Shown: positions 53,501 to 64,000 of the stretch, one piece after another | How positions within the stretch are numbered: the stretch's first letter is position 1 | Layout: each line of letters opens with the position of its first letter | Source: Dugong dugon | Lineage: Eukaryota > Chordata > Mammalia > Sirenia > Dugongidae | Direction of reading: 5' to 3' | Assembly (NCBI GenBank): GCA_030035585.1 | Contig: CM057471.1 | Span: 68,100,319 to 68,164,318 of the forward strand | Length of the DNA stretch: 64,000 nucleotides | Program-made: the position numbers and the translations under genes | Notes under the pieces: generated by a model | What the model was told of the DNA's origin: nothing | The model's database searches: none | The model's input: the letters and a program-made list of their open reading frames with translations, nothing else

Positions 53501-54116
53501 AGCTAGGCCAAGAAAATGACTGAACTGTAGGCCACGACCCTCACCTGCTCACTCATGCCTGGTGCTGTCTGCCCATAGCCTACCTTGTGGCCCCTTTTCC
53601 TCACACGCCTATGTCAGACTTGGGCACCATCGTCTGCTATTTCCAGCACCAGCTCCTGGCACTCTCCCTCGGCACAATGTTCTTCCTTCTCTGGGTTTAG
53701 GCTTTGTCTTTCCTACCAAGAGCTGTAGGATGCAGATTAGTTACAACTGTGGGCATGTATGCAGGACAGCTGCCACTGAGGGCAGTAAGTTTCCTGAGAG
53801 CCCAGACACTGGGAAGATGGGCTGGCTGGGAGGTTATGGCAGTGGGAGACTGACAGCCGGCTCTGCATCTCCCCCATGGGGAAAGAGACCGGGGTATCTA
53901 CTGAAAGCCGATGTGCGATGTGCGTATGGCCACTGAGCTAGATAGTCATCTAATCCTTACAGCAACTCATGTCGTGCACATTCTTATCCCCAGTCTACAG
54001 ATGAGGAAGCTGAATTCCACTGAGGTTAAGTCACTTTACTGAAGGTCACCAGCTAGTTAGTGACGGAGCTAAAACATATGTCCAGAACTGCCTGATTCAC
54101 TGTTTTGTCCACACTG

Positions 54117-54508
54117 CCTCCATCAACTGACCAGCGTTTTTGCCTTTCAGCAGTTAAATACTTTTGGGGAGATAGGAGCTGGACTTGCTTCCTCTCTCTC
54201 TCTCTGAATGGATATGTGTGACTGTGTGTGTGCACGCGTCTGTGCGTGTGTGTGCATGTGTGCGGATGTGTATTTTTTTCTCTATACCATTTGAAAGATA
54301 GTTGCAGACACCATGATACTTCATCCCTAAATTCCTTTAATTTCCTAGGAATAAAGACAAGCCCCTACACAGTCATGATATTGTCATTAAATCTAAGAAG
54401 ATTGAAAATAATGCTATAATATCATCTAACATCCCAGTCCAGCTTCAAATTTTCCCAACTTTTCCAAAAATACCTTTAAAGTTTTTTCTGTTTTTTAAAA
54501 ATCCATTT
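54117..54508 (-). mobile_element. Older L1-like fragment, left part, interrupted by the large L1
   Basis: After an imperfect TG repeat (about 54215-54270), sequence such as 'ttcaaattttcccaacttttcc' is old-L1-like on the minus strand. It appears to resume at about 62000-62110 ('ttaggcttatactttgcatttggttatg'). Confidence 0.55.
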
Positions 54509-55449
54509 CTTTTTATTTTTTCCCATACAAAAATTTATACATACATTGTTATGTGACTCTAATTGCTCTCCCCATACTGTGAAAGCACACTCCTCCTTTC
54601 CAACCCAGATTACCTATGTGCATTCAACCAGCTCCTAACCCTCTCTGCCTTCCCATCTCACCTTCGGACAGAAGCTGCCCATTTAGTTTCTTGCATTTAC
54701 TTGCGCTAAGAAGCACACTCCTCATGAGTATCACTTTATGTCCCACAGTCCAGTCCAATCCCTGTCTGAAGAGTTGGCCTTGGAAACTGTTTTAGTTTTG
54801 GGCTGACAGAGAATCCAGGGGATATGCTTTCCAGTTCACCTCCAGTCTCAGACTATTAAGTCTGGTCTTCTTACTAGAATTTGAGTTCTGCACCCCACCT
54901 TTCTCCTACTCCACCAGGGACTCTCTGTTGTGCTCCCTGTTAGGGCAGTCATTGGTGGCAGCCAGGCACCATCTAGTTCTTCCAGTCTCAGGCTAATGAA
55001 GTCTCTGGTTTATGTGGCCCTTTCTGTCTCTTGGGCTAATACTTTCCTTGTGTCTCTGGTGGTCTTCATTCTCCTTTACTCCAGGTGGGTTGGGACCAAT
55101 CGATGCATCTTAGCTTTTAAGACCCCAGATGCCACTCACCGAAGTAGGATGCAGAACATTTTCTTAGTAAGCTTTGTTATGCCAATTGACCTAGATGTCC
55201 CCTGAAAGCATGGTCCCCAGACCCCTACCCCTGCTACTCTGTCCCTCGAAGTGTTTGATTGTATTCAGAAAACTTCTTAGCTCTGGTTTAGTCCAGTTGT
55301 GCTGACTTCCCCTGCAGTGTGTGCTGTCCTTCCCTTCACCTAAGATAATTCTTATCTACTATCTAGTTAGTAAATAACCCTCACCCTCCCTCCCCACCCT
55401 CGTAACCATCAAAGAATGTTTTCTTATGTGTTTAAACCTTTTCTTGAGT

Positions 55450-58400
55450 TCTTATAATAGTGGTCTTATACAATATTTGTCCTTCTGTGACTGACTAAAT
55501 TCACTCAGCATGACCTCCAGCTTCCTCCATGTTATGTTTCATGGCTTCATCGTTGTTCTTTATCGTTGCGTAGTATTCCATTGTGTGGATATACCATAGT
55601 TTGTTTATCCATTTGCTATTGCGAACAGTGCTACAGTGAACATGGGTGTGCATATATCTATTTGCGTGACAGCTCTTATTTCTCTAGGATATATTCCAAG
55701 GAGTGGGATAGCTGGATCGTATGGTGCATCTATTTCTAGCTTTTTAAGGAAGCGCCAAATCAATTTCCAAAGTGGTTGTACCATTTTACATTCCCACCAA
55801 CAGTGTATAAGTGTTCCAGTCTCTCCACAATATCTCCAGCATTTATTGTTCTGTGTTTTTGGATTAATGCTAGCCTTGTTGGGGTGAGATGATATCTCAT
55901 TGTAGTTTTGATCTGCATTTCTCTAACAGCTAATGATCGCGAGCATTTCTTCATGTGTCCGTTAGCTGCCTGAATATCTTCTTTGACGAAGTGCCTGTTC
56001 ATATCCTTTGCCCATTTTTTAACTGGGTTATCTGCCTTTTTGTTGTTGAAGTTTTGCAGTATCTTGTAGATTTTAGAGAGTAGACGCCAATCGGATTTGT
56101 CCTAGCCAAAACTTTTTTCCCAGTCTCTAGGTTGTTTTTTGACTTGTTTAGTGAAGTCTTTCGATGAGCATAAGTGTTTGATTTTTACGAGCTCCCATTT
56201 ATCTGGTCTCTCTTCTGGTGCTTGTGCATTTTTACTTATGGTTCATACTGTCTTTATGCCATGTATTAGGGCTCCTAGCGTTGTCCATATTTTTTCTTCC
56301 ATGATATTTATTGTTTTTGATTTTATATTTAAGTCTTTGACCCATTTTGAGTTAGTTTTTGTGCGTGGTGTGAGGTATGGGTCTTGTCTGAGTTTTTTTG
56401 CAGATGGATATCCAGTTATGCCAGCACCATCTGTTAAAGAGACTGTCTGTTCCCCAATTAACGGACTTTGGGCCTTTGTCAAATATCAGCTGCTCATAGG
56501 TAGATTAATTTATGTCTGGATTCTCAATTCTGTTCCATTAGTCTGTGTATCTGTTGTTGTACCAGTACCAGGCTGTTTGGACTACTGTGGTGGTATAATA
56601 GCTTCTAAAATCAGGTGGTGTGAGGCCTCCCACTTTGTTCTTCTTCTTGAGTAATGCTTTACTTATTTGGGGCCTCTTCCCTTTCCATATGAAGTTTGTG
56701 ATTTGTTTATCTCATTAAAAAATGCTGGTGGAATTTGGATGGGGATTGCATTTTATCTGTAGATTGCTTTGGGTAGAACTGACATTTTCACAATGTTGAG
56801 TCTACCTATCCATGAGTAAGGTATGTTTTTCCACTTATGCAGGTCTCTTTTCTTTTGGTTCCTTGCAGTAGTGTCTTGTAGTTTTCACTGTATAGATCTT
56901 TTACATCTCCGGTTAGATTTATTCCTAAGTATTTTATCTTCTTGGGGGCTACTGTAAATGGTATTGATTTACTGATTTCCTCTTCGAGGTTCTCTTTGTT
57001 GCTGTAAAGAAATCCAACTGATTTTTGTATGCTTATCTTGTATCCTGAAACTTTGCTGAAATCTTCTATTAGTTCCAGTAGTTTTCTTGTGGATTCTTTG
57101 GGGTTTTCTGTGTATAAGATCATATCATCCGCAAATAGAGATACTTTGACTTCTTCCCTACCAATCTGGATGCCTTAAATATTTCTTTTTCTAGCCTCAT
57201 TGCTCTGGCTAGGACCTCCAGCACAATATTGAATAAGGGTAGTGATAAAGGGAATCCTTGTCTGATTCCCGTTCTCAAGAGGAATGCTTTCAAAGTCTCA
57301 CCATTTAGGATGATGTTGGCTGTTGGCTTTGGATAAATGCCCTTAATTATATTGGGGAATTTCCCTTCTACTCCTATTTTCTTGAGAGTTTTTATCATGT
57401 ATGGGTGTTGGACTTCGTCATATGCTTTTTCTGCATCAATTGATAAGATCATGTGGTTCTTTTTTTCTGTTTTATGTGATGGGTTACACTATTGTTTTTC
57501 TAATGCTGAACCATCCCTGCATACCTGGTATAAATCCCACTTGATCACGGTGAATTATTTTTTTGATATGTTGCTGAATTCTATTGGCTAGAATTTTGTT
57601 GAGGATTTTTGTGTCAATGTTCGTGAGGGATATTGGTCTGTAAGTTTCTTTTTTTGTGGTATCTTCACCTGGTTTCAGTATCAGGGTTATGCTGGCTTCA
57701 TGGAATGAGTCTGGGAGTATTCCATCCTTTTCTATGCTCTGAAATACCTTTAGTAATATTGGTGTTAACTCTTCTCTGAAAGTGTGGTAGAATTCTCCAG
57801 TGAAGCTATCCGGGCCAGGGCTTTTTTTGTTGTTGTGAGGTTTTTAATTACCTTTTCAATCTCTTCTTTTGTTATGGGTTTATTTAGCTGTTCTACCACT
57901 GTTTGTGTTAATTTAGGTAGGTAGTGAGTTTCTAGAAATTTGTCCATTTCCTCTAGGTTTTCAAATTTGTTAGAGCACAATTTTTCTGTTATGATTCTTT
58001 TAATTTCAATTGGGTCTGTTGTGATATCACCCATCTCATTTCTTATATGGGTTACCTGTTTCCTCTCGTTTTTCTTTTGTCAGTTTGGCCAGTGGTTTAT
58101 CAGTTTTGTTGATCTGTTCAGAGAACCAATTTTTGGTTTTGTTAACGCTTTCAATTGTTTTTCTATTTTCTATTTCATTTAATTCTGCTCTAATTCTTAT
58201 TATTCCTTTCTTCTGGCACCTGAGGACTTCTTTTGCTGCTCTCTTTCTACTTGTTCCAGTTGTAGGGTTAATGTTTTGATTATGGCCCTTTCTGTTTTTT
58301 TGGATGTGTGCATTTATTGCTATAAACTGACCTCTGAGCACTGCTTTTGCTGTGTCCCAAAGGTTCTGGCAGGATATGTTTTCATTCTCATTTGATTCTA

Positions 58401-59250
58401 TGAATTTCTTTATTCCGTCCTTAAGTTCTTCCATAACCTAGTAGTTTTTGAGCAAGGTGTTGTTTGGTTTCCATGTGTTTGATTTTTTTCCTTGATTATT
58501 CTGTTGTTGATTTCTACTTTAATGGCTTTATGGTCAGAAAACACACTCTGTAATATTTCAATGCTTTGGATTTTGTTAAGGCTGGTTTTATGGCCTAATA
58601 TATGGCCTATTCTGGAGAATGTTCCATGTACACTGGAAAAAAAAGTATACTTGACGGCTGTTGGGTGGAGTGTTCAGTACATGTCTATGAGATCAAATTG
58701 GTTGACTGTAGCATTTAGCTCTTCTGTGTCTTTGGTGAGCTTCCTTCTGAATGTTCTGTCCTTCACCGAAAGTGGTGTGTTGAAGTCTCCTACTACTATT
58801 GTCGAGCTGTCTCTCTCTCTTTTCAGTGCTATGGGAGTTTATGTATTTTGGAGCTCTGTCATTGGGTGCATAAATATTTATTATAGTTATGTCCTCCTGG
58901 TGTATTGACCCTTTAATCATTATACAGTGTCCTTCCTTTTCCTTTGTGGTGGATTTTACTTCAAAGTCTATTTTTTCAGAGATTAATATTGCCTATCTTG
59001 CTCTTTTTTGAGTGCTGTTTGCTTGATATATTTTTTTTTCCATCCTTGGTGAGTTTTAGTTTGTTTGTGTCTTTAAGTCTAAGGTGTGTTTCTTATAGGC
59101 AGCATATAGATGGATCGTGTTTTTTTATCCAGTCTGACACTCTCTGTCTCTTCACTGGTTCATTCAGTCCATTTACATTCAGCCTAATTATTGATAGGTA
59201 TGAGTTTAGTGGTATCATTTTGATGCCTTTTTTTGGGTGTTGTTCAAAGT
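55450..59250 (-). pseudogene. L1 ORF2 (endonuclease-reverse transcriptase), decayed
   Basis: L1 ORF2 normally nicks the target and primes reverse transcription. From the right, the apurinic endonuclease start (LNVNGLN) is near 59170. A stop (TAA, 59093-59095) sits where the family has CCxQETH. The YAPN segment lies near 58870, then the reverse transcriptase fingers and palm, with [14 protein letters not shown] near 57420, IRQGFPLSL near 57260 and the catalytic FADD at about 57121-57135. The C-terminal part ([13 protein letters not shown]) is near 55765. Open frames are short and shifted throughout, so no active protein is expected. Confidence 0.9.
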
Positions 59251-59599
59251 TTCTTTGTTCCACTTAATTTTCTGTGCTGAGTTGTTTATGTATTTCCTTT
59301 TCATCTTTTTTGTTGTCGTTGAGTTTGTGTTTACTGAGTCTTTATATTTTTCTAGTTTTTTATTTTGACTTGTAGGATTGTTAGTTTCCTTTGTGGTACC
59401 TTAATATTAACCCCTATTTTTCTAAGTGTATACAAGTCTTTTATTTCTTTATATCGCCTTTACTTCCTCACCATATGAAAAATCTTTGTCTACATTTTTT
59501 AAGTCCCTCTTTTTTGTTTTAATGTTGTCATCTATTACATACTGACATCTGTTTCCCTATTTTCAGTGTTTTAGCTTTGATTTACTTTTGTGACTTCCT

Positions 59600-60635
59600 T
59601 ATCTGAGTTGATATCTGGCTGCTCTGTCGTGTGTTCTAGTCTTGGGTTGTTATCTGATGTTACTCATTTTCTAACTGGAGGACTCCCTTTAGTATTTCTT
59701 GTAATTTTGGTTCGGTTTTTGCAAATTCCCTAAACTTATATTTATCTGGAAATGCCTTAATTTTGCCATCACGTTTGAGAGACAGTTTTGCTGGATATAT
59801 AATGCTTGGCTGGCAGTCTTTTTTCCTTGAAGTCTTTATATATGTAATCCCATTGCTTTCTTGCCTGCATGGTTTCCTCTGTGTAGTCCGAGCTTATTCA
59901 TATTCACTCTCCTTTGTAGATGACTTTTCGTTTATCCCTAGCCACTCTTAAAATTCCCTCTTTATCTTTGGTTTTGGCAAGTTTGATTTTAATGTGTTGG
60001 TGACTTTCTTTTGGGATCTACCTTATGTGGTGTTCGATGAGCATCTTGGATATGTATCTTGTCATCTTTCACGATATCAGGGAAATTTTCTGCCAACAAA
60101 TCTTCAACAATTCTCTCCGTATTTTTTGTTATCACCCCTGTTCTGGTTCTGCAATCACTCATAGATTATTCCTCTTGATAGAGTCCCAAATAATTCTTAG
60201 GGTTTCTTCATGGTTTTTACTCCTTTTATCTGATTTTTCCTCAAATAACTTGGTGTCAAGGGCTTCATCTTCAATCTCACTAATTCTGACTTCCATTGCA
60301 TCAATTCTGCTCCTATGACTTTCTATTGAGTTGTCTAATTCTGAAATTTTATTGTTAGTCTTCTGGATTTCTGATGGCGGTCTCTCTATGGATTCTTGCA
60401 GCCTGTTAAATTTGTCATTATGCTCTTCTCTAATCTTTTTAATTTCCTCTATTATGTGTTCTGCATTTTGCTCAATTTCCTTCCTAACTCTTGTAGAGTT
60501 CTGTATATTAATCTTTTGTATTCTGCCTCCGGTAATTCCAAGAAGTTTTCTTCCTCTGGAAAATTTGCTTCCTGAAGCCATCATGGATTGCCTCTTTATA
60601 TGATTTGATATTGACTGTTGTCTCTGAGCCATCAA
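59600..60635 (-). pseudogene. L1 ORF1 (RNA-binding chaperone), decayed
   Basis: An ATG at 60633-60635 opens a 158-codon frame with a charged coiled-coil segment (IIEEIKKIREEHNDKFNRL and SELDNSIESHRSRIDAMEVR) typical of L1 ORF1 trimerisation. It stops at 60159, about half the usual length. The remaining RRM and C-terminal parts are shifted, to about 59600. Confidence 0.8.
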
Positions 60636-60639
60636 TAAG

Positions 60640-61990
60640 TTATTATATTTATTTATTTTATGTTTGCTTACTGTGTCCTAGCTTCTTATTTTGTTTTCGT
60701 ATGCCCAAATAGGCTGCTCATATGAGCTAGTTTGATTATTGGCACCTTTGAAGCTCTAATGTCCTGTCACCGGGTGGTTATATCTGTTACTAGGTATGTG
60801 AGCTCAGGAGTCTGCCCACTCCTCCTGTATGGATTCAGCTCAGCTGTCCAGGTAGATAGTCACCAAGTGTGTGGTGTAGGCTCTCACAGTCCTAGACAGG
60901 CATGGATGATTGGTGTACGCACAGGGGGATGTACTCTGAGCAAGGCAGGGGGCTGACGGCCACCCCCAAGTGTCCAGGAGGAAGGTGTGTCCCTGTTCTC
61001 TAGAACGTGTAAGTGGGTGGGTTTTGCAGCCGGACTATGAGCAGCTAATGCTGTTGGCTGTAAGGACTGGGGACACCTCTTTATTCAAGGGCTTCTCTCA
61101 CAGGTGGCTAGGTGGCATGGGTGGAGCCACCAGTCCTCAGGCCCATGTTGTGGGTAGATGAAGACTCTGCCTAATGGGCAGAGCAGTGTCAAATGTCAAG
61201 GACCTGCCACTTCACAGCTGAAACAGTTGAAGTTCGAGTTCTGGTACATACCCTGTTGTACTGTGGTAATGAGGGCCTACGCTGTTGAGATGGGTCCGCA
61301 CAAGTCTATGCAGAGGGAAAGGCCCTCAAAGTCCGTGGGTCCCTTATTCCTGTGCCTAGGCAAAGAAGCTGTGCCTACTCTGGGTTCCTGACTTAGTGGA
61401 GCCACAGTTTATTTTTTCCCATTTGTTAATTTGTTCACTCTCCAAGGCAGAGAGAATGGCTCTGGGAGTGTGACGGATCCTACTTCTGGCACAGGGGACT
61501 CGGCAATTGCTGAAGCCAGTCTGGGACCCAGTGCAGAGCAGGGAGTGGGGAGGTAAATAGGAGAGAGGTTTCTCCCTAAGGGTGGTATTTTTGATCCGCG
61601 TGGTAAGCCATACGCAAGTACTTATTTTTCGTGGAGGGCTGTTTCTCACTGGTTCTGGGTGGCCGTGTAGATTCTCTGGTGCTGGGTCTCTCCCAGTGCA
61701 GAAAACGCGCCTCCTGAGCACCGCTCCTTGCCTGCCTCACCACTCACCCCCGAGCTGATGAGGCCTGAAGGGCTCAGGCTCTCACCAGGTCAGGTCTGGC
61801 AACTCCTCACTGCTTCCGAACCGTCTCTCCCTCCCCCTGCCACTGAGTCCAGTTCCTCAACTCTGCCTTTGATGTTCAGGGCTCCCAGACTGCCATATAT
61901 AATCGAATCGCTTGTTTTTTCGGGTCTTTGTTGTAAGAGGGTCTACTGAAAGCGTCTGACTACTCTGCCATCTTGGCCCCACCTCCTTTC
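60640..61990 (-). promoter_or_regulatory. L1 5' UTR (internal promoter region)
   Basis: A GC-richer block than the rest of the L1, with scattered CpGs and the opening 'ggggccaagatggc' at its right end. L1 5' UTRs carry an internal promoter; activity here is unknown. Confidence 0.75.
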
Positions 61991-63871
61991 TTTTCTTTTT
62001 CTTAAAATCCAATTTAGGCTTATACTTTGCATTTGGTTATGCATCCTACTCTCTTTTACAGAGTACCTTTTTATGTTTGATTTATTCTTTTGCTTTACTC
62101 AATACAATTCAAGGGATGGCCTGGGTCTTTCCCTTCTCCTGCCTGCTTTTCCCCTGTTCTTCTCCCTCCACGTCTCCCCATCCTTGCAGCACAGGGGTGT
62201 CTCAGTCCTCTGCCTCTCTCCCATCCTTCCATTCCTGGGGCTTATATGACTAGACCTCTGGAGCTCATAAAAACATACAAAATAAATGAGACAGGAACTA
62301 ACTTCCTACAACACAAAGCTGTTTCTACTTGGAAACAAAATCCTTATTTATGGGAAGTATATTTGGAAATAGTTTTTTTGACCACTAAGGGAATATTCAT
62401 TTTTCTTCTTCAAATGAAAAGAGTTACAAACATAGGAATGGAAATAAAACCAAATAACTTGCTTGACATAAAGCGAGCACTTAAACATTAATCAATCAGT
62501 TACTAATTAATTTAAAAATCCACACCAATAATAAAACCGGAGGACGTTTACTGACCGCCAGCTTCATGCCAGGCTCTGTGGCGAACAGTGGACCTGCAAG
62601 AGGCTTGCACTCTCGTGGGGGAGGCAAGCATGTAAAAAACAATTATGAGGCTGTGTGATAAGTGTTGTATGTGCAAAGTTCCGGAAGAACACAAATGAAG
62701 CAAGGGGAATCGCAGGATTTAGAAAAGTGGCTCTGCCCTGAAGATGGACAGGCAGATAGCAAAGGGATTCATATGTCAAGCTAAAGGGTGAAGATGGAAT
62801 CTTTACGGGAGGCCAGAAGCAGGGGGTGACATGACCACTTGTGCTGCCCCACGCAGACCCCTCCAAGGCCATGTAGGGAAAGCAGTGGAGGAGAGCCAGG
62901 CCAGGGACTGGTTGGAGGACTCCAGTTTAGTCCAGGTGAGTGATGATGTTGCCTGAACCAAAGCTGTGACTGAGGCGGTGAAGAGGAGATGAATGGAGAG
63001 GAGTTCAGGAAGCAGAAGAGAGGGGTTCTGAGGGAGTGAAGAATGTACCCAGGTTTCTGGACCAATGACAGTGCTATTCGCTGAGGTGTGAGATGGAGGA
63101 GGATGAGTGAGTTTGGTGGAAAGTGTATATTCAGACTGGGGGCCTGTGGTTTGAGGTGTCTGGGGAACACGGGAGCACCTGCTGCAGCTGAACTAAGGGG
63201 AATCCAAGCTCAAAGGGGCAGAAGAAATTTCTCAGGGCACTCAGAGCCAAGGGTACTGAAAAAGCACTTGCTGGCTCAGCAACTTCTCCAGCCCAGTCCA
63301 CAACTGGCACTAAATGACTTGACTCATGCTAGAACTCTCCACCCGTATGGACAAGCAGGCAACCACATTCCAAGAGCTGCTCCTGGGGGCGGTATCCAAA
63401 CCACACTGTTGCAAGTCCTTGGAAGCCACCACAGTGTTTGGTTTTGGCTTTGGTTTAACTGGCTTTTCAAACTTCACATTTAAGGGGTTTAGAACAGAAG
63501 GCACCTTTTGGAATCTATCAGATCGGAAGGTAGGTGATTCCTTTGTTTGCAGGACCAACAACTGGGGGAGACACAAAGAAGGGGACCCTGGAGGGGGCTT
63601 GTCATGATGATCTCTGGGAACATCGTTCTCCCACCTCCCTATCAATGAAGGGCCCCTGAGAAGGCCCAGCTGCCAAGGCCCACCATGTGGGCAGCATGCA
63701 TCCAGAACTAGAATCCAGTCACTGGGCTCAGACTATCAATCCAGTGCCCCTGGCCAGGGAGGGAGAGCAGCACAAGGCCTAGAAAGAGTACAGGTACTGC
63801 TGACTTTAGCATATGAATTAGCTACCAATCCAAGCAAACACCTTCAGAACCTGTTTCCTCATATGTCAAAA

Positions 63872-64000
63872 AACAAAAACAAAAACCAAACCAGTTGTTG
63901 TTCAGTCGATTCCAACTCATGGTGACCCCATGTGTGTCATGGTAGAACTATGCTCCATAGGGTTTCTAATGGCTGATTTTTCTGAAGTAATTTGCCAGGC
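63872..64000 (-). mobile_element. AfroSINE, minus strand, cut by the window edge
   Basis: A-rich stretch, then 'gttgttcagtcgattccaactcatggtgacccc' and 'ctccatagggtttctaatggc', the AfroSINE tail and middle in reverse orientation. The head lies beyond 64000. Confidence 0.92.

Larger units (their letters stand above)
54509..61990 (-). mobile_element. Near-full-length L1 retrotransposon, inactivated
   Basis: The minus strand begins at the right with the usual L1 opening 'gaggtggggccaagatggc' (about 61960-61987), followed by a CpG-containing 5' UTR to about 60640, ORF1, ORF2, a 3' UTR from about 55450 and an A-rich end at 54509-54521. Total is about 7.5 kb. ORF1 and ORF2 are broken by stops and shifts. 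Probable diverged target-site duplications are TTTTTTAAAAATCCATTT (54491-54508) and a similar stretch at 61996-62015. It lies in the sense orientation within DENND1A. Confidence 0.93.
32683..64000 (-). other. DENND1A: DENND1A large intron (runs off the right edge)
   Basis: More than 31 kb with no further recognisable DENND1A exon. I searched for the expected upstream segment, which in human ends VHFGQ, without success. It holds L2 fragments, four AfroSINE copies (about 34978, 42670, 47871, 50371) plus one cut by the edge, an old L1 3' end near 35640, the near-full-length L1 at 54509-61990, and MIRs near 34745-34975, 38315-38420, 38640-38800, 42915-43110, 48435-48620, 52355-52545 and 53930-54100. 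About 39000-39450 and 62550-63000 resemble old interspersed repeats I cannot name. The remaining stretches appear unique. Confidence 0.8.

Noticed and set aside
54930-60603. Many plus-strand open frames with hydrophobic products
   Set aside because: They are antisense reads of the L1 body, whose A-rich sense strand gives T-rich, hydrophobic antisense translations.
63310-63645. 111-codon minus-strand frame near the right edge
   Set aside because: No recognisable domain, no fitting splice sites for DENND1A and no similarity to connecdenn 1; left as chance.
32683-64000. Search for the next upstream DENND1A exon (human segment ending VHFGQ)
   Set aside because: No reverse-complement match with a splice donor was found by reading; it most likely lies beyond the window.

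Overview
This is mammalian nuclear DNA, almost certainly from an afrotherian and most likely an elephant-type genome. Two observations point this way. At least nine copies of a tRNA-derived SINE are scattered through the window, each with the head 'CCCTGGTGGCGCAGTGGTTAAG' or a decayed form and the tail 'GGTCACTATGAGTTGGAATCGACT' or a decayed form; this is the AfroSINE consensus of Afrotheria. There is also a lineage-type L1 with a matching set of truncated copies. Old MIR, L2 and L1 debris fills much of the rest, as in any placental mammal. Nothing prokaryotic or viral is visible.

Layout: the left edge holds the last coding exon of CRB2 (plus strand, 729-953), encoding the transmembrane segment and the 37-residue Crumbs tail ending ERLI. 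Its 3' UTR or flank carries an uninterrupted (TG)60. CRB2 is tail-to-tail with DENND1A (connecdenn 1, a Rab35 exchange factor of clathrin-mediated endocytosis), which occupies the rest of the window on the minus strand. The order of DENND1A from right to left is: a large intron (32683-64000); a 63-nt in-frame proline/arginine-rich exon (32620-32682); an exon at 26250-26338; an exon at 11052-11180; an exon at 7605-7857; and the terminal coding exon with stop (5363-6556). A roughly 1.8 kb 3' UTR follows, ending near an AATAAA at 3592-3597. All splice sites and phases fit. The coding part seen here is about 554 residues (575 with the 63-nt exon), all C-terminal to the DENN domain. The DENN-domain exons lie beyond the right edge.

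The intron between 11181 and 26249 holds two relics that I recognise by comparison with human sequence recalled from memory. One is the counterpart of the hsa-mir-601 hairpin (about 25339-25416), with a changed seed. The other is the counterpart of the alternative terminal exon of the short DENND1A isoform (DENND1A.V2), near 24605-24700, which is broken here by an indel and a stop. The biggest mobile element is a near-full-length but dead L1 (54509 to about 61990, minus strand, same sense as DENND1A), inserted into an older L1. Two nested retroposon insertions with clear target-site duplications give relative ages.

I found no new biological system. The most informative points are the cassette exon, the non-conserved V2 exon, the diverged mir-601 locus and several repeat-free intronic stretches that look like conserved regulatory DNA.
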